The translations under genes were made by a program, and so were the position numbers. The notes beneath the pieces are model-generated. The model was given only the letters and a program-made list of their open reading frames with translations, did no database searches and was not told the DNA's origin. This document shows positions 9,747-17,787 of a DNA stretch of 64,000 nt, in pieces. The DNA comes from Clostridium sp. CF012 (GTDB lineage Bacteria > Bacillota > Clostridia > Clostridiales > Clostridiaceae), in NCBI RefSeq assembly GCF_018861755.1, contig NZ_JAHLEF010000019.1:1-64000 (forward strand), given 5' to 3'. Position 1 is the first letter of the stretch, and each line of letters opens with the position of its first letter.

Positions 9747-10116
9747 TTTGTTTTGCCTCCAGAGTTTCATTTGATACAGATTCAATTATTTCATTAGTAG
9801 TAAAGCCTAAGCTTTTCATTCTAAGTATAAAGGAGTCTATAACTTCCTTTGCCATTTCTTTTTTTAAATCATCCACCATATTTTCCCCCTCCCCAACGAA
9901 TGTTCCAGTGCCCCTTTGTGTATAAACAATTCCAAGTCTTTCAAGTTCTTGATAGGATCTTTGAAGGGTATTTGGATTTACCCTTAAATTGATTGCCATT
10001 TCCCGTACTGAAGGCAATTTATCCATTGATTTTAGCTTTCCTGTAACGATGTCCATTTTGATAAAATCCATAATTTGCAGATATATAGGTGTTTTGTCAT
10101 TAAATGCTGTATCCAT
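9739..10116 (-). CDS. GntR-family (YtrA-type) transcriptional regulator
   Basis: 125-residue regulator with the GntR winged helix at residues about 10-75 (LPSVREMAINLRVNPNTLQRSY) and only a short C-terminal tail, the YtrA subfamily layout. The start at 10116 has GAGGAG 8 nt upstream. It is the first gene of the ABC operon and is probably an autorepressor acting on the palindrome at 10145-10184. YtrA-type regulators typically respond to cell-envelope-active compounds; the inducer here is unknown. Confidence 0.88.
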   Translation of the reverse strand: MDTAFNDKTPIYLQIMDFIKMDIVTGKLKSMDKLPSVREMAINLRVNPNTLQRSYQELERLGIVYTQRGTGTFVGEGENMVDDLKKEMAKEVIDSFILRMKSLGFTTNEIIESVSNETLEAKQNE

Positions 10117-10144
10117 TATTTCATCTCCTCTAAGAAAATACATT

Positions 10145-10195
10145 AACGTACTAGTGACCTATATTAATAGTACACTAGAACGTTAGCAGTGTCAA
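10145..10195 (-). promoter_or_regulatory. Promoter with GntR-type palindromic operator
   Basis: On the minus strand, TTGACA (10195-10190) and TACTAT (10172-10167) are 17 nt apart. Arms AACGTACTAGTG (10145-10156) and CACTAGAACGTT (10173-10184) form an inverted repeat matching at 11 of 12 positions and flank the -10 hexamer. Bound repressor would block polymerase directly. It serves the GntR-ABC operon. Confidence 0.8.
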
Positions 10196-10231
10196 TATGG
10201 AAATTAAAAAAAAATTTATTAATAGGCTTCT

Positions 10232-10271
10232 GTATAAAAGCTACTGACATTAATGTCAGTAGCTTTTATAC
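10232..10271. terminator. Terminator after metA
   Basis: A perfect 19-bp inverted repeat with a 2-nt loop lies 6 nt beyond the metA stop. It also separates the GntR promoter region from metA. Confidence 0.8.
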
Positions 10272-10276
10272 ACGTG

Positions 10277-11194
10277 CTATTCTAAATATACCAAATTGTA
10301 AGGTGTTTCCTGGTAAACATAATAATTTAACCAATTCGCAAAAAGTAGATTTGAATGGCCTCTCCATCTTACCACGGGTGATTTTAATGGATCATCTTTT
10401 GGATAATAATTTTCCGGAACATTTATATTTAAACCCTTTGCTATATCCCTGTCATATTCTTTTTTTAAGGTTAATGGGTCATATTCTGAATGCCCAGTTA
10501 TAAAAATTTGGCGTCCATTTTTTGCTGACACAATGTAGATACCTGATTTATCAGATTGTGATAGGGTTTCAAGCTCATCTATATTATCAATATCATCTTT
10601 TCTTATTTCAGTATACCTTGAATGTGGAACATAAAATTCATCATCAAATCCATTGAAAAGTTTAATATTCTGTTTTGTTATTTCATGTTTGAATACTCCA
10701 AACATTTTACTATCCAGCTTATGTTTTTTCACTCCGTAATGAAAATAAAGACCTGCCTGCGCACCCCAACAAATATGCAAGGTAGAGAATACATTGTGCA
10801 CACTCCATTCCATGATTTTTTTGAGTTCTTCCCAATAATCTACTTCCTCAAAAGGAATACTTTCAATTGGGGCTCCTGTTATTATCATTCCATCAAATTT
10901 ACAATCTTTTATTTCTTCAAAAGTATTATAAAACTTAATTAAATGTTCCTGGGATATATTTTTACAGGCATGGCTTTCTGGGTGAAGAAGTACTATGTCA
11001 ATTTGTAATGGAGAATTCCCAAGAAGTCTTAAAATTTGCGTTTCAGTTTCAATTTTTGTGGGCATCAGGTTTAAAATTACTATTTTTAAAGGGCGAATGT
11101 CCTGATGAAATGCACGGTCCTCTGTAATAGTAAAAATATTTTCCTCATTCAAAATTTTAAAGGCTGGAAGATTATCTGGTATTTTTATTGGCAT
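10277..11194 (-). CDS. metA: Homoserine O-acyltransferase MetA, predicted acetyl-CoA specific
   Basis: 305-residue MetA-fold enzyme acylating L-homoserine, the first committed step to methionine. The catalytic Cys142 lies in [11 protein letters not shown], and His235 and Glu237 lie in TGHSEYDP. Residue 111 is Glu (TGAPIE), the residue reported in acetyl-CoA-using MetA proteins, where succinyl-CoA users have Gly. The product is therefore probably O-acetylhomoserine, matching the MetY gene in this window. A SAM-I riboswitch leader with its own strong promoter lies upstream. Length and motifs are complete. Confidence 0.93.
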   Translation of the reverse strand: MPIKIPDNLPAFKILNEENIFTITEDRAFHQDIRPLKIVILNLMPTKIETETQILRLLGNSPLQIDIVLLHPESHACKNISQEHLIKFYNTFEEIKDCKFDGMIITGAPIESIPFEEVDYWEELKKIMEWSVHNVFSTLHICWGAQAGLYFHYGVKKHKLDSKMFGVFKHEITKQNIKLFNGFDDEFYVPHSRYTEIRKDDIDNIDELETLSQSDKSGIYIVSAKNGRQIFITGHSEYDPLTLKKEYDRDIAKGLNINVPENYYPKDDPLKSPVVRWRGHSNLLFANWLNYYVYQETPYNLVYLE

Positions 11195-11291
11195 TTAAAT
11201 CTCTCCTTGTAATGAATTGCTTTTTAAAGTTTATAATTTATATAACAAAAAAGACCTTTTGATTTTAAAGAAAATAAATTCGATTTTTGAA

Positions 11292-11485
11292 AAAAAAAAC
11301 TACTTCCCTATAAGGAAAGTAGCAATAATTAACTTTAATAAACAATAAAATTGTATAATAAAATTTGCTAACATCCTTATCTTTCAGATTTTATAATCTG
11401 ATGGAATTGACACCAATGCATTCTAATAAGAATGCTGGTTGTCGGGCTTCAACGGGCCAGTCCCTCTGCCACTCTGGATAAGTTG
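11292..11485 (-). promoter_or_regulatory. SAM-I (S-box) riboswitch of metA
   Basis: Read on the minus strand, P1 (11476-11483 with 11375-11382) closes an aptamer containing the S-box core GAGGGACTGGCCC, GAAGCCCGACAACC and a following P3/P4 region. The expression platform is a terminator hairpin at 11322-11300 followed by about 13 U. High SAM would favour termination before metA. Confidence 0.93.
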
Positions 11486-11504
11486 TATTTAGTTATTAGT
11501 GACT

Positions 11505-11533
11505 AGTATATTGCTTATAAAAGTAATTGTCAA
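11505..11533 (-). promoter_or_regulatory. Promoter of the metA leader
   Basis: Minus-strand TTGACA (11533-11528) and TATACT (11510-11505) lie 17 nt apart, about 20 nt before the S-box aptamer. It is divergent from the metF promoter. Confidence 0.8.
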
Positions 11534-11567
11534 TATTTTTATATAAAAAAATAAACCTATATTTATA

Positions 11568-11596
11568 TTGACATTTATACATATATAAGTTAAGAT
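11568..11596 (+). promoter_or_regulatory. Promoter of the metF leader
   Basis: TTGACA (11568-11573) and TAAGAT (11591-11596) lie 17 nt apart, about 26 nt before the first of two tandem SAM-I aptamers. Coordinates could shift by one base. Confidence 0.75.
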
Positions 11597-11621
11597 TAAA
11601 TACAAATAAAACTTAATAATT

Positions 11622-11800
11622 CCTTATCAAGAGAGGTGGAGGGACTGGCCCTATGAAACCCAACAACCGGCATTGAAATTTGAATGCAAAGGTGTTAATT
11701 CCAACAGAACATTGTTCTGAAAGATAAGTAGGTAGTATTTAATTATATTGTAATGCAATGTAGCTGCTTTTCTTATTGAAAAGGAGTTTTTTATTTTTTT
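11622..11800 (+). promoter_or_regulatory. SAM-I riboswitch, first of tandem pair before metF
   Basis: The aptamer at 11622-11729 has P1 strands CCTTATC and GATAAG and the core GGTGGAGGGACTGGCCC followed by GAAACCCAACAACC. The downstream hairpin (about 11762-11787, imperfect, then a T-tract) can act as the terminator. A second complete riboswitch follows it. Confidence 0.9.
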
Positions 11801-11835
11801 TGAAACTTTAGTAAATTAATAATAATTGAATAAAA

Positions 11836-12008
11836 TCCTTATTTAGAGAGGTGGAGGGACTGGCCCTATGAAACCCGACAACCGACATTCCAATTCGAAT
11901 GTAATGGTGTTAATTCCTGCAGAACTTAGTTCTGAAAAATAAGAGTGTTAGTTTTTTTGCGTATTGCATAAAAAAACTGCTTTCTTATTAGAAAGTAGTT
12001 TTTTTATT
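11836..12008 (+). promoter_or_regulatory. SAM-I riboswitch, second of tandem pair before metF
   Basis: The aptamer at 11836-11945 repeats the S-box core (GGTGGAGGGACTGGCCC, GAAACCCGACAACC). It is followed by a terminator hairpin at 11974-12000 with a long T-tract. No convincing promoter separates it from the first riboswitch (TTGAAA at 11800 lacks a good -10), so transcripts probably pass both switches in series before reaching metF. Confidence 0.9.
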
Positions 12009-12060
12009 TATATATTAATAATAACAATAGTTTAATAAAGTTAAATGTAAGGAGATTAAT

Positions 12061-12954
12061 ATGCACATTAAGGATTTGTATAATAATAAAAAACCTGTTA
12101 TATCTTTAGAGATATTCCCACCAAAGCAAACAACTCCAATCGACACCATATATAATACAATAGAGAGTCTTAAAGATTTAAAACCTGACTTTATTAGTGT
12201 AACCTATGGTGCTGGTGGAAGTAGTAGAGCTCATACTGTGGAAATAGCTAATATCCTAAAAAATAAATATAAGGTTGAAACACTTGCTCATCTCACTTGT
12301 TATAATTCAACAAGTATTGAAATTGAAAATATTTTAGGTGAATTAAAAGCACATAACGTGGAAAATGTTTTAGCCCTAAGAGGAGACATTCCAGATGACA
12401 ATACTTTTAGTAATTCACAATTTAAACATGCAAGTGATCTAGTAAAGTACATTAAAAGCATTGATAATTTTTGTATAGCTGGAGCTTGTTATCCAGAAGG
12501 TCATATGGAATGCTCAAGTAAAATTCATGATTTGAAATATCTAAAGGCTAAAGTTGACAATGGACTAGATTTTTTAATAACTCAAATTTTCTTTGATAAT
12601 GAGATGTTGTACGATTTCTTAGAAAGATTAGATATATTAGGAATAAAGATTCCTATTTCAGCTGGTATTATGCCTGTGATAAACAAAAAACAAATTGAAC
12701 GAATCACTCAAATGTGCGGGAGTAAGCTAACACAAAAATTTCAAAGAATCATTGGGAAATATGAACATAATCCCGAGGCTTTGAAGGAAGCTGGTATAAT
12801 CTATGCAACTGAACAAATTATAGATTTATTCTCATTTGGAATAGATGGGATTCACCTGTACACTATGAATAAACCAGAGGTAGCTCTAAAAATATTTTCT
12901 AATATTTCAAATATCAGAAGTACATTAGTTAACGATTCAGAAGCTATTGGTTAA
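12061..12954 (+). CDS. metF: 5,10-methylenetetrahydrofolate reductase
   Basis: 297-residue TIM-barrel flavoprotein of the MTHFR family that makes 5-methyl-THF for methionine synthase. The signature N-terminus SLEIFPPK, the FISVTYGAGGS motif and the FLITQIFFD segment are all present and the length is typical. GGAG precedes the ATG by 7 nt. Its two SAM-I riboswitches tie it to the metA and metY-metH units as the methyl donor branch. Confidence 0.95.
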   Translation: MHIKDLYNNKKPVISLEIFPPKQTTPIDTIYNTIESLKDLKPDFISVTYGAGGSSRAHTVEIANILKNKYKVETLAHLTCYNSTSIEIENILGELKAHNVENVLALRGDIPDDNTFSNSQFKHASDLVKYIKSIDNFCIAGACYPEGHMECSSKIHDLKYLKAKVDNGLDFLITQIFFDNEMLYDFLERLDILGIKIPISAGIMPVINKKQIERITQMCGSKLTQKFQRIIGKYEHNPEALKEAGIIYATEQIIDLFSFGIDGIHLYTMNKPEVALKIFSNISNIRSTLVNDSEAIG

Positions 12955-13076
12955 TATTTTATCTGCTAGATACTTGTAGTTTTTAATTTGCTAATAAGTG
13001 CTTAATGTAATAAAATAAAACAGAAAGTAAAACAAAGATAGTGTTAGCATTATCTTCGATACTAGGAGGATAAAAT

Positions 13077-13916
13077 ATGGAATTAGATTTGAAGTTTCAA
13101 AAGTTAAAGGACAGTCTTCGAGAATTAGGCAGTGTAGCAATAGCTTATTCAGGGGGTGTTGATAGTACATTTCTTTTAAAGGTAGCTGCTGATGTTTTGG
13201 GTAATAGTGTTATAGCTATTACTGCAAAGTCATCAACATATCCAGAAAGGGAATTTAAAGAAGCTGTTAAATATATTGAAGGCATAGGAGCAAAACACAT
13301 AGTAATAATTTCCGAAGAATTAGAGATTGAAGGATTTGCTAAAAATCCTGTTAATAGGTGTTATTTTTGTAAAAAGGAGCTTTTCTCAAAGATTAGAAAG
13401 GTTGCTGATGATAATAATATTAACGCAGTTTTGGATGGTTCAAATGCTGATGATATTTCTGACTTTAGACCGGGAATGAAGGCGGCTAAGGAATTGAAAG
13501 TTATTAGTCCACTAAAAGATGCTGGGTTTACAAAAAATGATATAAGAGAATTGTCAAAGAAATTGGGCGTACCAACTTGGAACAAGCCTGCCTTTGCATG
13601 TCTATCCTCAAGATTTCCATATGGTAATGAGATAACAGTGGAAAAATTAAGTATGGTTGAAAGAGCAGAACAGTTTTTATTGGATTTAGGCTTCAAGCAG
13701 ATAAGGGTAAGACATCATGAAGATATAGCAAGGGTTGAGGTTAACGCTGAAGAAAGAGATAAATTTTTTGATATCAAAATTATGGATAAGGTTGGGAATG
13801 AATTAAAAAGTATTGGTTTTAAATATATAACCCTTGATTTATTAGGATATAGAACTGGAAGTATGAATGAGGTACTTAGCGAAAATGAAAAGAATGCACA
13901 AAAGGCTATTGATTAA
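13077..13916 (+). CDS. larE: LarE-type ATP-dependent sacrificial sulfur transferase
   Basis: 279-residue PP-loop ATPase (SGGVDST at 25-31) of the LarE family, which sulfurates a nicotinate-derived dinucleotide to build the nickel-pincer cofactor of lactate racemase. Cys175 in FACLSSRFPYG corresponds to the sacrificial cysteine; Cys95/Cys98 form the family CYFC motif. It starts at ATG with AGGAGG upstream. No larA, larB or larC lies in the window, so here the gene stands alone between sulfur-metabolism operons. It may serve a nickel enzyme elsewhere or another sulfur-transfer role. Confidence 0.82.
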   Translation: MELDLKFQKLKDSLRELGSVAIAYSGGVDSTFLLKVAADVLGNSVIAITAKSSTYPEREFKEAVKYIEGIGAKHIVIISEELEIEGFAKNPVNRCYFCKKELFSKIRKVADDNNINAVLDGSNADDISDFRPGMKAAKELKVISPLKDAGFTKNDIRELSKKLGVPTWNKPAFACLSSRFPYGNEITVEKLSMVERAEQFLLDLGFKQIRVRHHEDIARVEVNAEERDKFFDIKIMDKVGNELKSIGFKYITLDLLGYRTGSMNEVLSENEKNAQKAID

Positions 13917-13966
13917 AATCAATGGTTTTTTTTTACTATAAAGTTAAAAAAATATTTTTAATTTGG

Positions 13967-13994
13967 TTGACAAAAATTAAATAAGGCATATAAT
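13967..13994 (+). promoter_or_regulatory. Promoter of the T-box operon
   Basis: TTGACA (13967-13972) and TATAAT (13989-13994), spacer 16 nt, about 45 nt before the T-box leader. Confidence 0.75.
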
Positions 13995-14039
13995 AAAAAT
14001 ATAAACCATTCCTATATGAATACTAATATATACAATGAA

Positions 14040-14276
14040 AAAGGAAAGTAGTATGTTGAAGGGGTACAGAGAGGAAGCGCTGCTGAGAAGCTTTTACCTA
14101 AGAATATATGAAGTGCCCTTTGGAGTATGGACCCGAAATTATAGTAGGGGACTACGGGTTCGCCCGTTAAAGCGATAAAGCATTTTGTGCTTGGATTTAA
14201 GTGGGATTCTATATCTAATTAGGGTGGGACCGCGGAGTTTAAATAGCTTCGTCTCTATAAAAGAGACGGGGCTTTT
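14040..14276 (+). promoter_or_regulatory. T-box riboswitch leader
   Basis: The leader contains the near-invariant T-box AGGGTGGGACCGCG (14221-14234), a stem I region with AGAGAGG and GCTGAGAAGC, the TTTGGAG segment after stem I, and a terminator hairpin (14245-14274) with a T-run. Uncharged tRNA would stabilise the antiterminator and turn on the corrinoid/cysK operon. The specifier codon is not certain: TGC (Cys, 14114-14116) fits the cysK context; GTG and ATG (14108-14110) are alternatives in the same segment. Confidence 0.92.
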
Positions 14277-14330
14277 TTGACGTCAAAAATTTAGTGAAAA
14301 AATATAAATAAAAAAATGGAGGTTAAAAAA

Positions 14331-14981
14331 ATGTCGATTAAAAAACAGGAATTGTATAAAAAATTAGCCGATACTATAGTGGATATGGATGAGGAGGAAA
14401 CGGTAAATATTTGTAATCAGGTCGTTAGTGAAAAATTTGATGCATATGAGGCCATAGATAATGGGTTGTCTGTAGGTATGGATAGAGCAGGAAAACTCTT
14501 TGATGAAGAGGAGTATTTTGTTCCAGAACTTTTGTTATGTTCTGATGCAATGTATGCAGGCTTAGATGTTTTAAAGCCACATATAAAAGCTAAAGATAAT
14601 AAGATAAAACAAAAGGTAATTATTGGTGTAGTTGAAGGTGATACTCATGACATAGGGAAAAATCTTGTAAAAATTATGCTTGAAACTGCAGGTTTTGATA
14701 TTGTTGATCTGGGGCGAGATGTTGCTCCGTCAACTTTTGTAGAAAAGGCAAAAGAGGAAAAAGCTAAGATAATAGTAATTTCTACACTAATGACTACTAC
14801 CATGGAAGGTATGAATGAGGTTATTGAAATTCTTATTAAGGAAAATATAAGAGATGACTTTAAAGTTATGATAGGTGGAGGACCAATATCTCAAGGCTAT
14901 GCAAATAAAATTGGAGCTGATGGATATTCTGTAAATGCTGCAGAGGCTGTAAAACTTGCAAAAATATTAGTTCAAGCATAG
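14331..14981 (+). CDS. Corrinoid (B12-binding) methyl carrier protein
   Basis: 216-residue protein of the MtaC/MttC/MetH B12-binding class: a helical cap (residues 1-90) and a Rossmann-like cobalamin domain with the base-off motif D104-T-H106-D-I-G109. It carries a methyl group between two methyltransferases. The ATG at 14331 has GGAGG 8 nt upstream; the earlier in-frame ATG contains that ribosome site. It is the first gene after the T-box. The next three genes supply two methyltransferases and a reductive activator, a complete corrinoid methyl-transfer module. The methyl donor is not identifiable from this protein. Confidence 0.92.
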   Translation: MSIKKQELYKKLADTIVDMDEEETVNICNQVVSEKFDAYEAIDNGLSVGMDRAGKLFDEEEYFVPELLLCSDAMYAGLDVLKPHIKAKDNKIKQKVIIGVVEGDTHDIGKNLVKIMLETAGFDIVDLGRDVAPSTFVEKAKEEKAKIIVISTLMTTTMEGMNEVIEILIKENIRDDFKVMIGGGPISQGYANKIGADGYSVNAAEAVKLAKILVQA

Positions 14982-15069
14982 GTTTACCTTGGAAATTCTT
15001 ATTGAAGAAGACTTTTGTATACATTAAAAAATGATTGCTAATATATAAAACAGAAGGAGAGATGTTTTT

Positions 15070-16092
15070 ATGAATGATTTAACCCCAAAAGAACGTATAC
15101 TTCGTACATTCAAAAGGCAAACAATAGACAGGCCATCCATAATTTGTCCAGGAGGAATGATGAATGCAGCTATTGTAGATGTTATGAATAAAACTGGGCA
15201 TATACTTCCGCAGGGTCATCATGATAGCAGAATAATGGCGGAGCTTGCAAAAGATGTGCATGAAAATACTGGTTTTGAGAATTTCGGTATACCATTTTGC
15301 ATGACGGTGGAAGCAGAGGTGCTAGGAAGTGAAATAAATTATGGAACCCTTGCCTGCGAACCCAAAATACAGAAGGAGTTATACACCTGCGCATCAGATG
15401 TAATATTTAAAGAATTAGGTGTAATGGAGAAAAACCACAGGGTTAATTCAATAATAGAGGCTACCTATACATTGTCAAAAAAATATCCTGATGTGCCTGT
15501 AATCGGAAGCCTTACTGGACCTATTAGTACCGCAGCGTCCCTTGTAGATCCAATTTCATTTCTGAAGGAATTAAGAAAAAATCCCCGAAATGCTCATGCT
15601 GTAATAGATTATGTAAGTAATCATATTATAGAACTTGCAAAATTAATGATAGAAAACGGAGCAAATGTAATTTCCATTGCTGATCCTACTGCAACTGGAG
15701 AGATATTAGGCCCAAAGATGTTTAATGAATACGCAGTTAGATATTTAAATAAAATTATTACTGCAATACATGCTATGAATACACCTGTGATTGTTCATAT
15801 ATGTGGAAAAATGAGTGCAGTAAAAAAATATATTCCAGAAATCAAGTCTGACGCTATAAGTACAGATTCGTCTATTAGCTTAAAAATGCTAAAAGCCGAG
15901 TATCCTCAGCTTATTACAATGGGAAATGTTAGCACATTCCTTTTAGAGTTTGGGGTTGCAGATAAAATTGCAGACCAAACAGCTAAGCTTGTAAATGATG
16001 GTATTAATATTATTTCACCAGCTTGTGGACTAAGTACATCAACTCCATTAAAAAATATAGAATCAATGACAAAAATAGTAAAGGAGTTGTAA
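15070..16092 (+). CDS. MtaA/UroD-family corrinoid methyltransferase 1
   Basis: 340-residue protein of the uroporphyrinogen decarboxylase-like methyltransferase family (MtaA, MtbA, CmuA). The zinc-binding H243-x-C245 (VHICG) and C319 (SPACGL) are present, which separates it from heme-pathway UroD. Such enzymes move a methyl group between a corrinoid protein and a thiol or other acceptor. It ends 3 nt before the activator gene. It shares its zinc motif spacing with the second methyltransferase of the operon, so one may load and the other unload the corrinoid protein. Confidence 0.88.
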   Translation: MNDLTPKERILRTFKRQTIDRPSIICPGGMMNAAIVDVMNKTGHILPQGHHDSRIMAELAKDVHENTGFENFGIPFCMTVEAEVLGSEINYGTLACEPKIQKELYTCASDVIFKELGVMEKNHRVNSIIEATYTLSKKYPDVPVIGSLTGPISTAASLVDPISFLKELRKNPRNAHAVIDYVSNHIIELAKLMIENGANVISIADPTATGEILGPKMFNEYAVRYLNKIITAIHAMNTPVIVHICGKMSAVKKYIPEIKSDAISTDSSISLKMLKAEYPQLITMGNVSTFLLEFGVADKIADQTAKLVNDGINIISPACGLSTSTPLKNIESMTKIVKEL

Positions 16093-16095
16093 TTC

Positions 16096-17766
16096 ATGGT
16101 AAAAGTAAATTTTGGTACATTTGATAAGTCAGTTACTGTGGAAGAAGGAACTACAATTTTAGAGGCTGCAAGGCTGCTAGGAATTATAATAGAATCTCCT
16201 TGTAATGCAGTAGGTGTATGTGGTAAGTGTAAGGTAAAAGTTACAAGCGGCAACTTGGAAGATGTAATTCAAAATGGAAAACATCATTTGTCAGAGAGGG
16301 AGAGGGCCCAAGGTTTTGTACTAGCATGCGGGGCAAAGGTAATGGCAGATGTAAATATAGAAGTAGCATCAAAGCATTTGAATGAGACTCTACAAATATT
16401 AAATCATGGTGAAAGCTTTGATATAGAATTAGATAGTTATATTAATAAAAAATATAAAGATGATGGAAAGACTTATGTATATGCTGGAGAAAAAATAATA
16501 GGAGAAGAAGTAGGCGATACTACAGAGTTAAATTATGGCATAGTTGTGGATATTGGAACTACAACCTTAGTAGCAACCTTAGTTAACATTAATACAGGCC
16601 AGGAGCTTAATTCTATTTCCGCATTGAATCCACAAAGTATATATGCTCAAGATGTTTTATCCAGAATAAAATTTGCATCTGATGAAAGTGGACTTAACAC
16701 AATGTATTCTGAAATCACCAAGGAATTAAATAGTATGATCCAAAAAAATATAGAAGCAACAGGAATAGATAAAAAAAATATTTATGAAGTGATTTTTAGT
16801 GGTAATACATGTATGATTCATCTTGCAGCTAATGTAAATCCATATTCTTTAGGGAAATACCCATATACACCATTGTTAAGGGGAGGAACTAATTTAAGTG
16901 CAAAAGAGCATAAATTAAATATCGCCAGTAGTGGGTTAATATATTTACCGCCTATTATTTCATCATATGTAGGTCCAGATATAACTTCTGGTATATTAGC
17001 CACAAGGCTTCAAGATAGAAAAGGCACTACGTTGTTTGTTGATATAGGAACAAATGGGGAGATGGTAATAGCAAGAGATGGTAAATTATCATCAACATCA
17101 ACTGCAGCAGGGCCTGCTTTTGAAGGCATGAATATTACGTATGGTATGAGAGCTGAAAAAGGTGCTATAGAATATTTTAATATAGAAGAAGATGGATCTA
17201 TAGAAATTAAGACCATTGAGAATGGAGTTGCTATCGGAATTTGCGGTAGTGGTCTTTTGGATATTGTCGGAGAGCTTATTGCAAATAAAGTCATTGGTAA
17301 AAGTGGTAGATTTGCATCCATAGAAAATTCTGATCTACCAGAAGTGCTTAGGAAAAGACTAGTAAAATTAGATGGAAGAAATGCCTTTGAAATAGCAGAA
17401 GGTATCTTTCTCACTCAAAAGGATATAAGACAAGTCCAACTGGCAAAAGGTGCAGTAAGAGCAGGCATCGAATTCCTTATGAATAGTAAAAAGGTAGAGG
17501 CAGATGAAGTAGATAAAATACAAATAGCGGGATCATTTGGTTATCACCTAAGGGCAAAAAGCCTTATAAATATAGGCTTATTACCAAAAGAGTTTGAAGG
17601 CAAGATAGATTTTGTTGGCAATACATCCAAATCTGGAGGTCATGCACTATTATTAAATAAAAAATATAGATCAGAAATGGAGAACCTTGTTAAGGAAATT
17701 GAAGTTGTCGAATTATCAAATGGTGAGAATTTTGATAAAATTTTTGTAAAATGTTTATCTTTTTAA
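16096..17766 (+). CDS. RACo-like reductive activator of corrinoid protein
   Basis: 556-residue protein. An N-terminal [2Fe-2S] ferredoxin-like domain has C36, C42, C45 and C78. A middle linker is followed by an ASKHA-type ATPase domain (VDIGTTTLVATL from about 152, DIGTNGEM about 315, AGSFGYHL about 475). This is the architecture of RACo/RamA-like activators that return inactive Co(II) corrinoid to Co(I) with ATP. Its position between two methyltransferases and downstream of the corrinoid protein fits that role. Confidence 0.9.
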   Translation: MVKVNFGTFDKSVTVEEGTTILEAARLLGIIIESPCNAVGVCGKCKVKVTSGNLEDVIQNGKHHLSERERAQGFVLACGAKVMADVNIEVASKHLNETLQILNHGESFDIELDSYINKKYKDDGKTYVYAGEKIIGEEVGDTTELNYGIVVDIGTTTLVATLVNINTGQELNSISALNPQSIYAQDVLSRIKFASDESGLNTMYSEITKELNSMIQKNIEATGIDKKNIYEVIFSGNTCMIHLAANVNPYSLGKYPYTPLLRGGTNLSAKEHKLNIASSGLIYLPPIISSYVGPDITSGILATRLQDRKGTTLFVDIGTNGEMVIARDGKLSSTSTAAGPAFEGMNITYGMRAEKGAIEYFNIEEDGSIEIKTIENGVAIGICGSGLLDIVGELIANKVIGKSGRFASIENSDLPEVLRKRLVKLDGRNAFEIAEGIFLTQKDIRQVQLAKGAVRAGIEFLMNSKKVEADEVDKIQIAGSFGYHLRAKSLINIGLLPKEFEGKIDFVGNTSKSGGHALLLNKKYRSEMENLVKEIEVVELSNGENFDKIFVKCLSF

Positions 17767-17787
17767 AAATGGAGGAGGGATGAAAAG

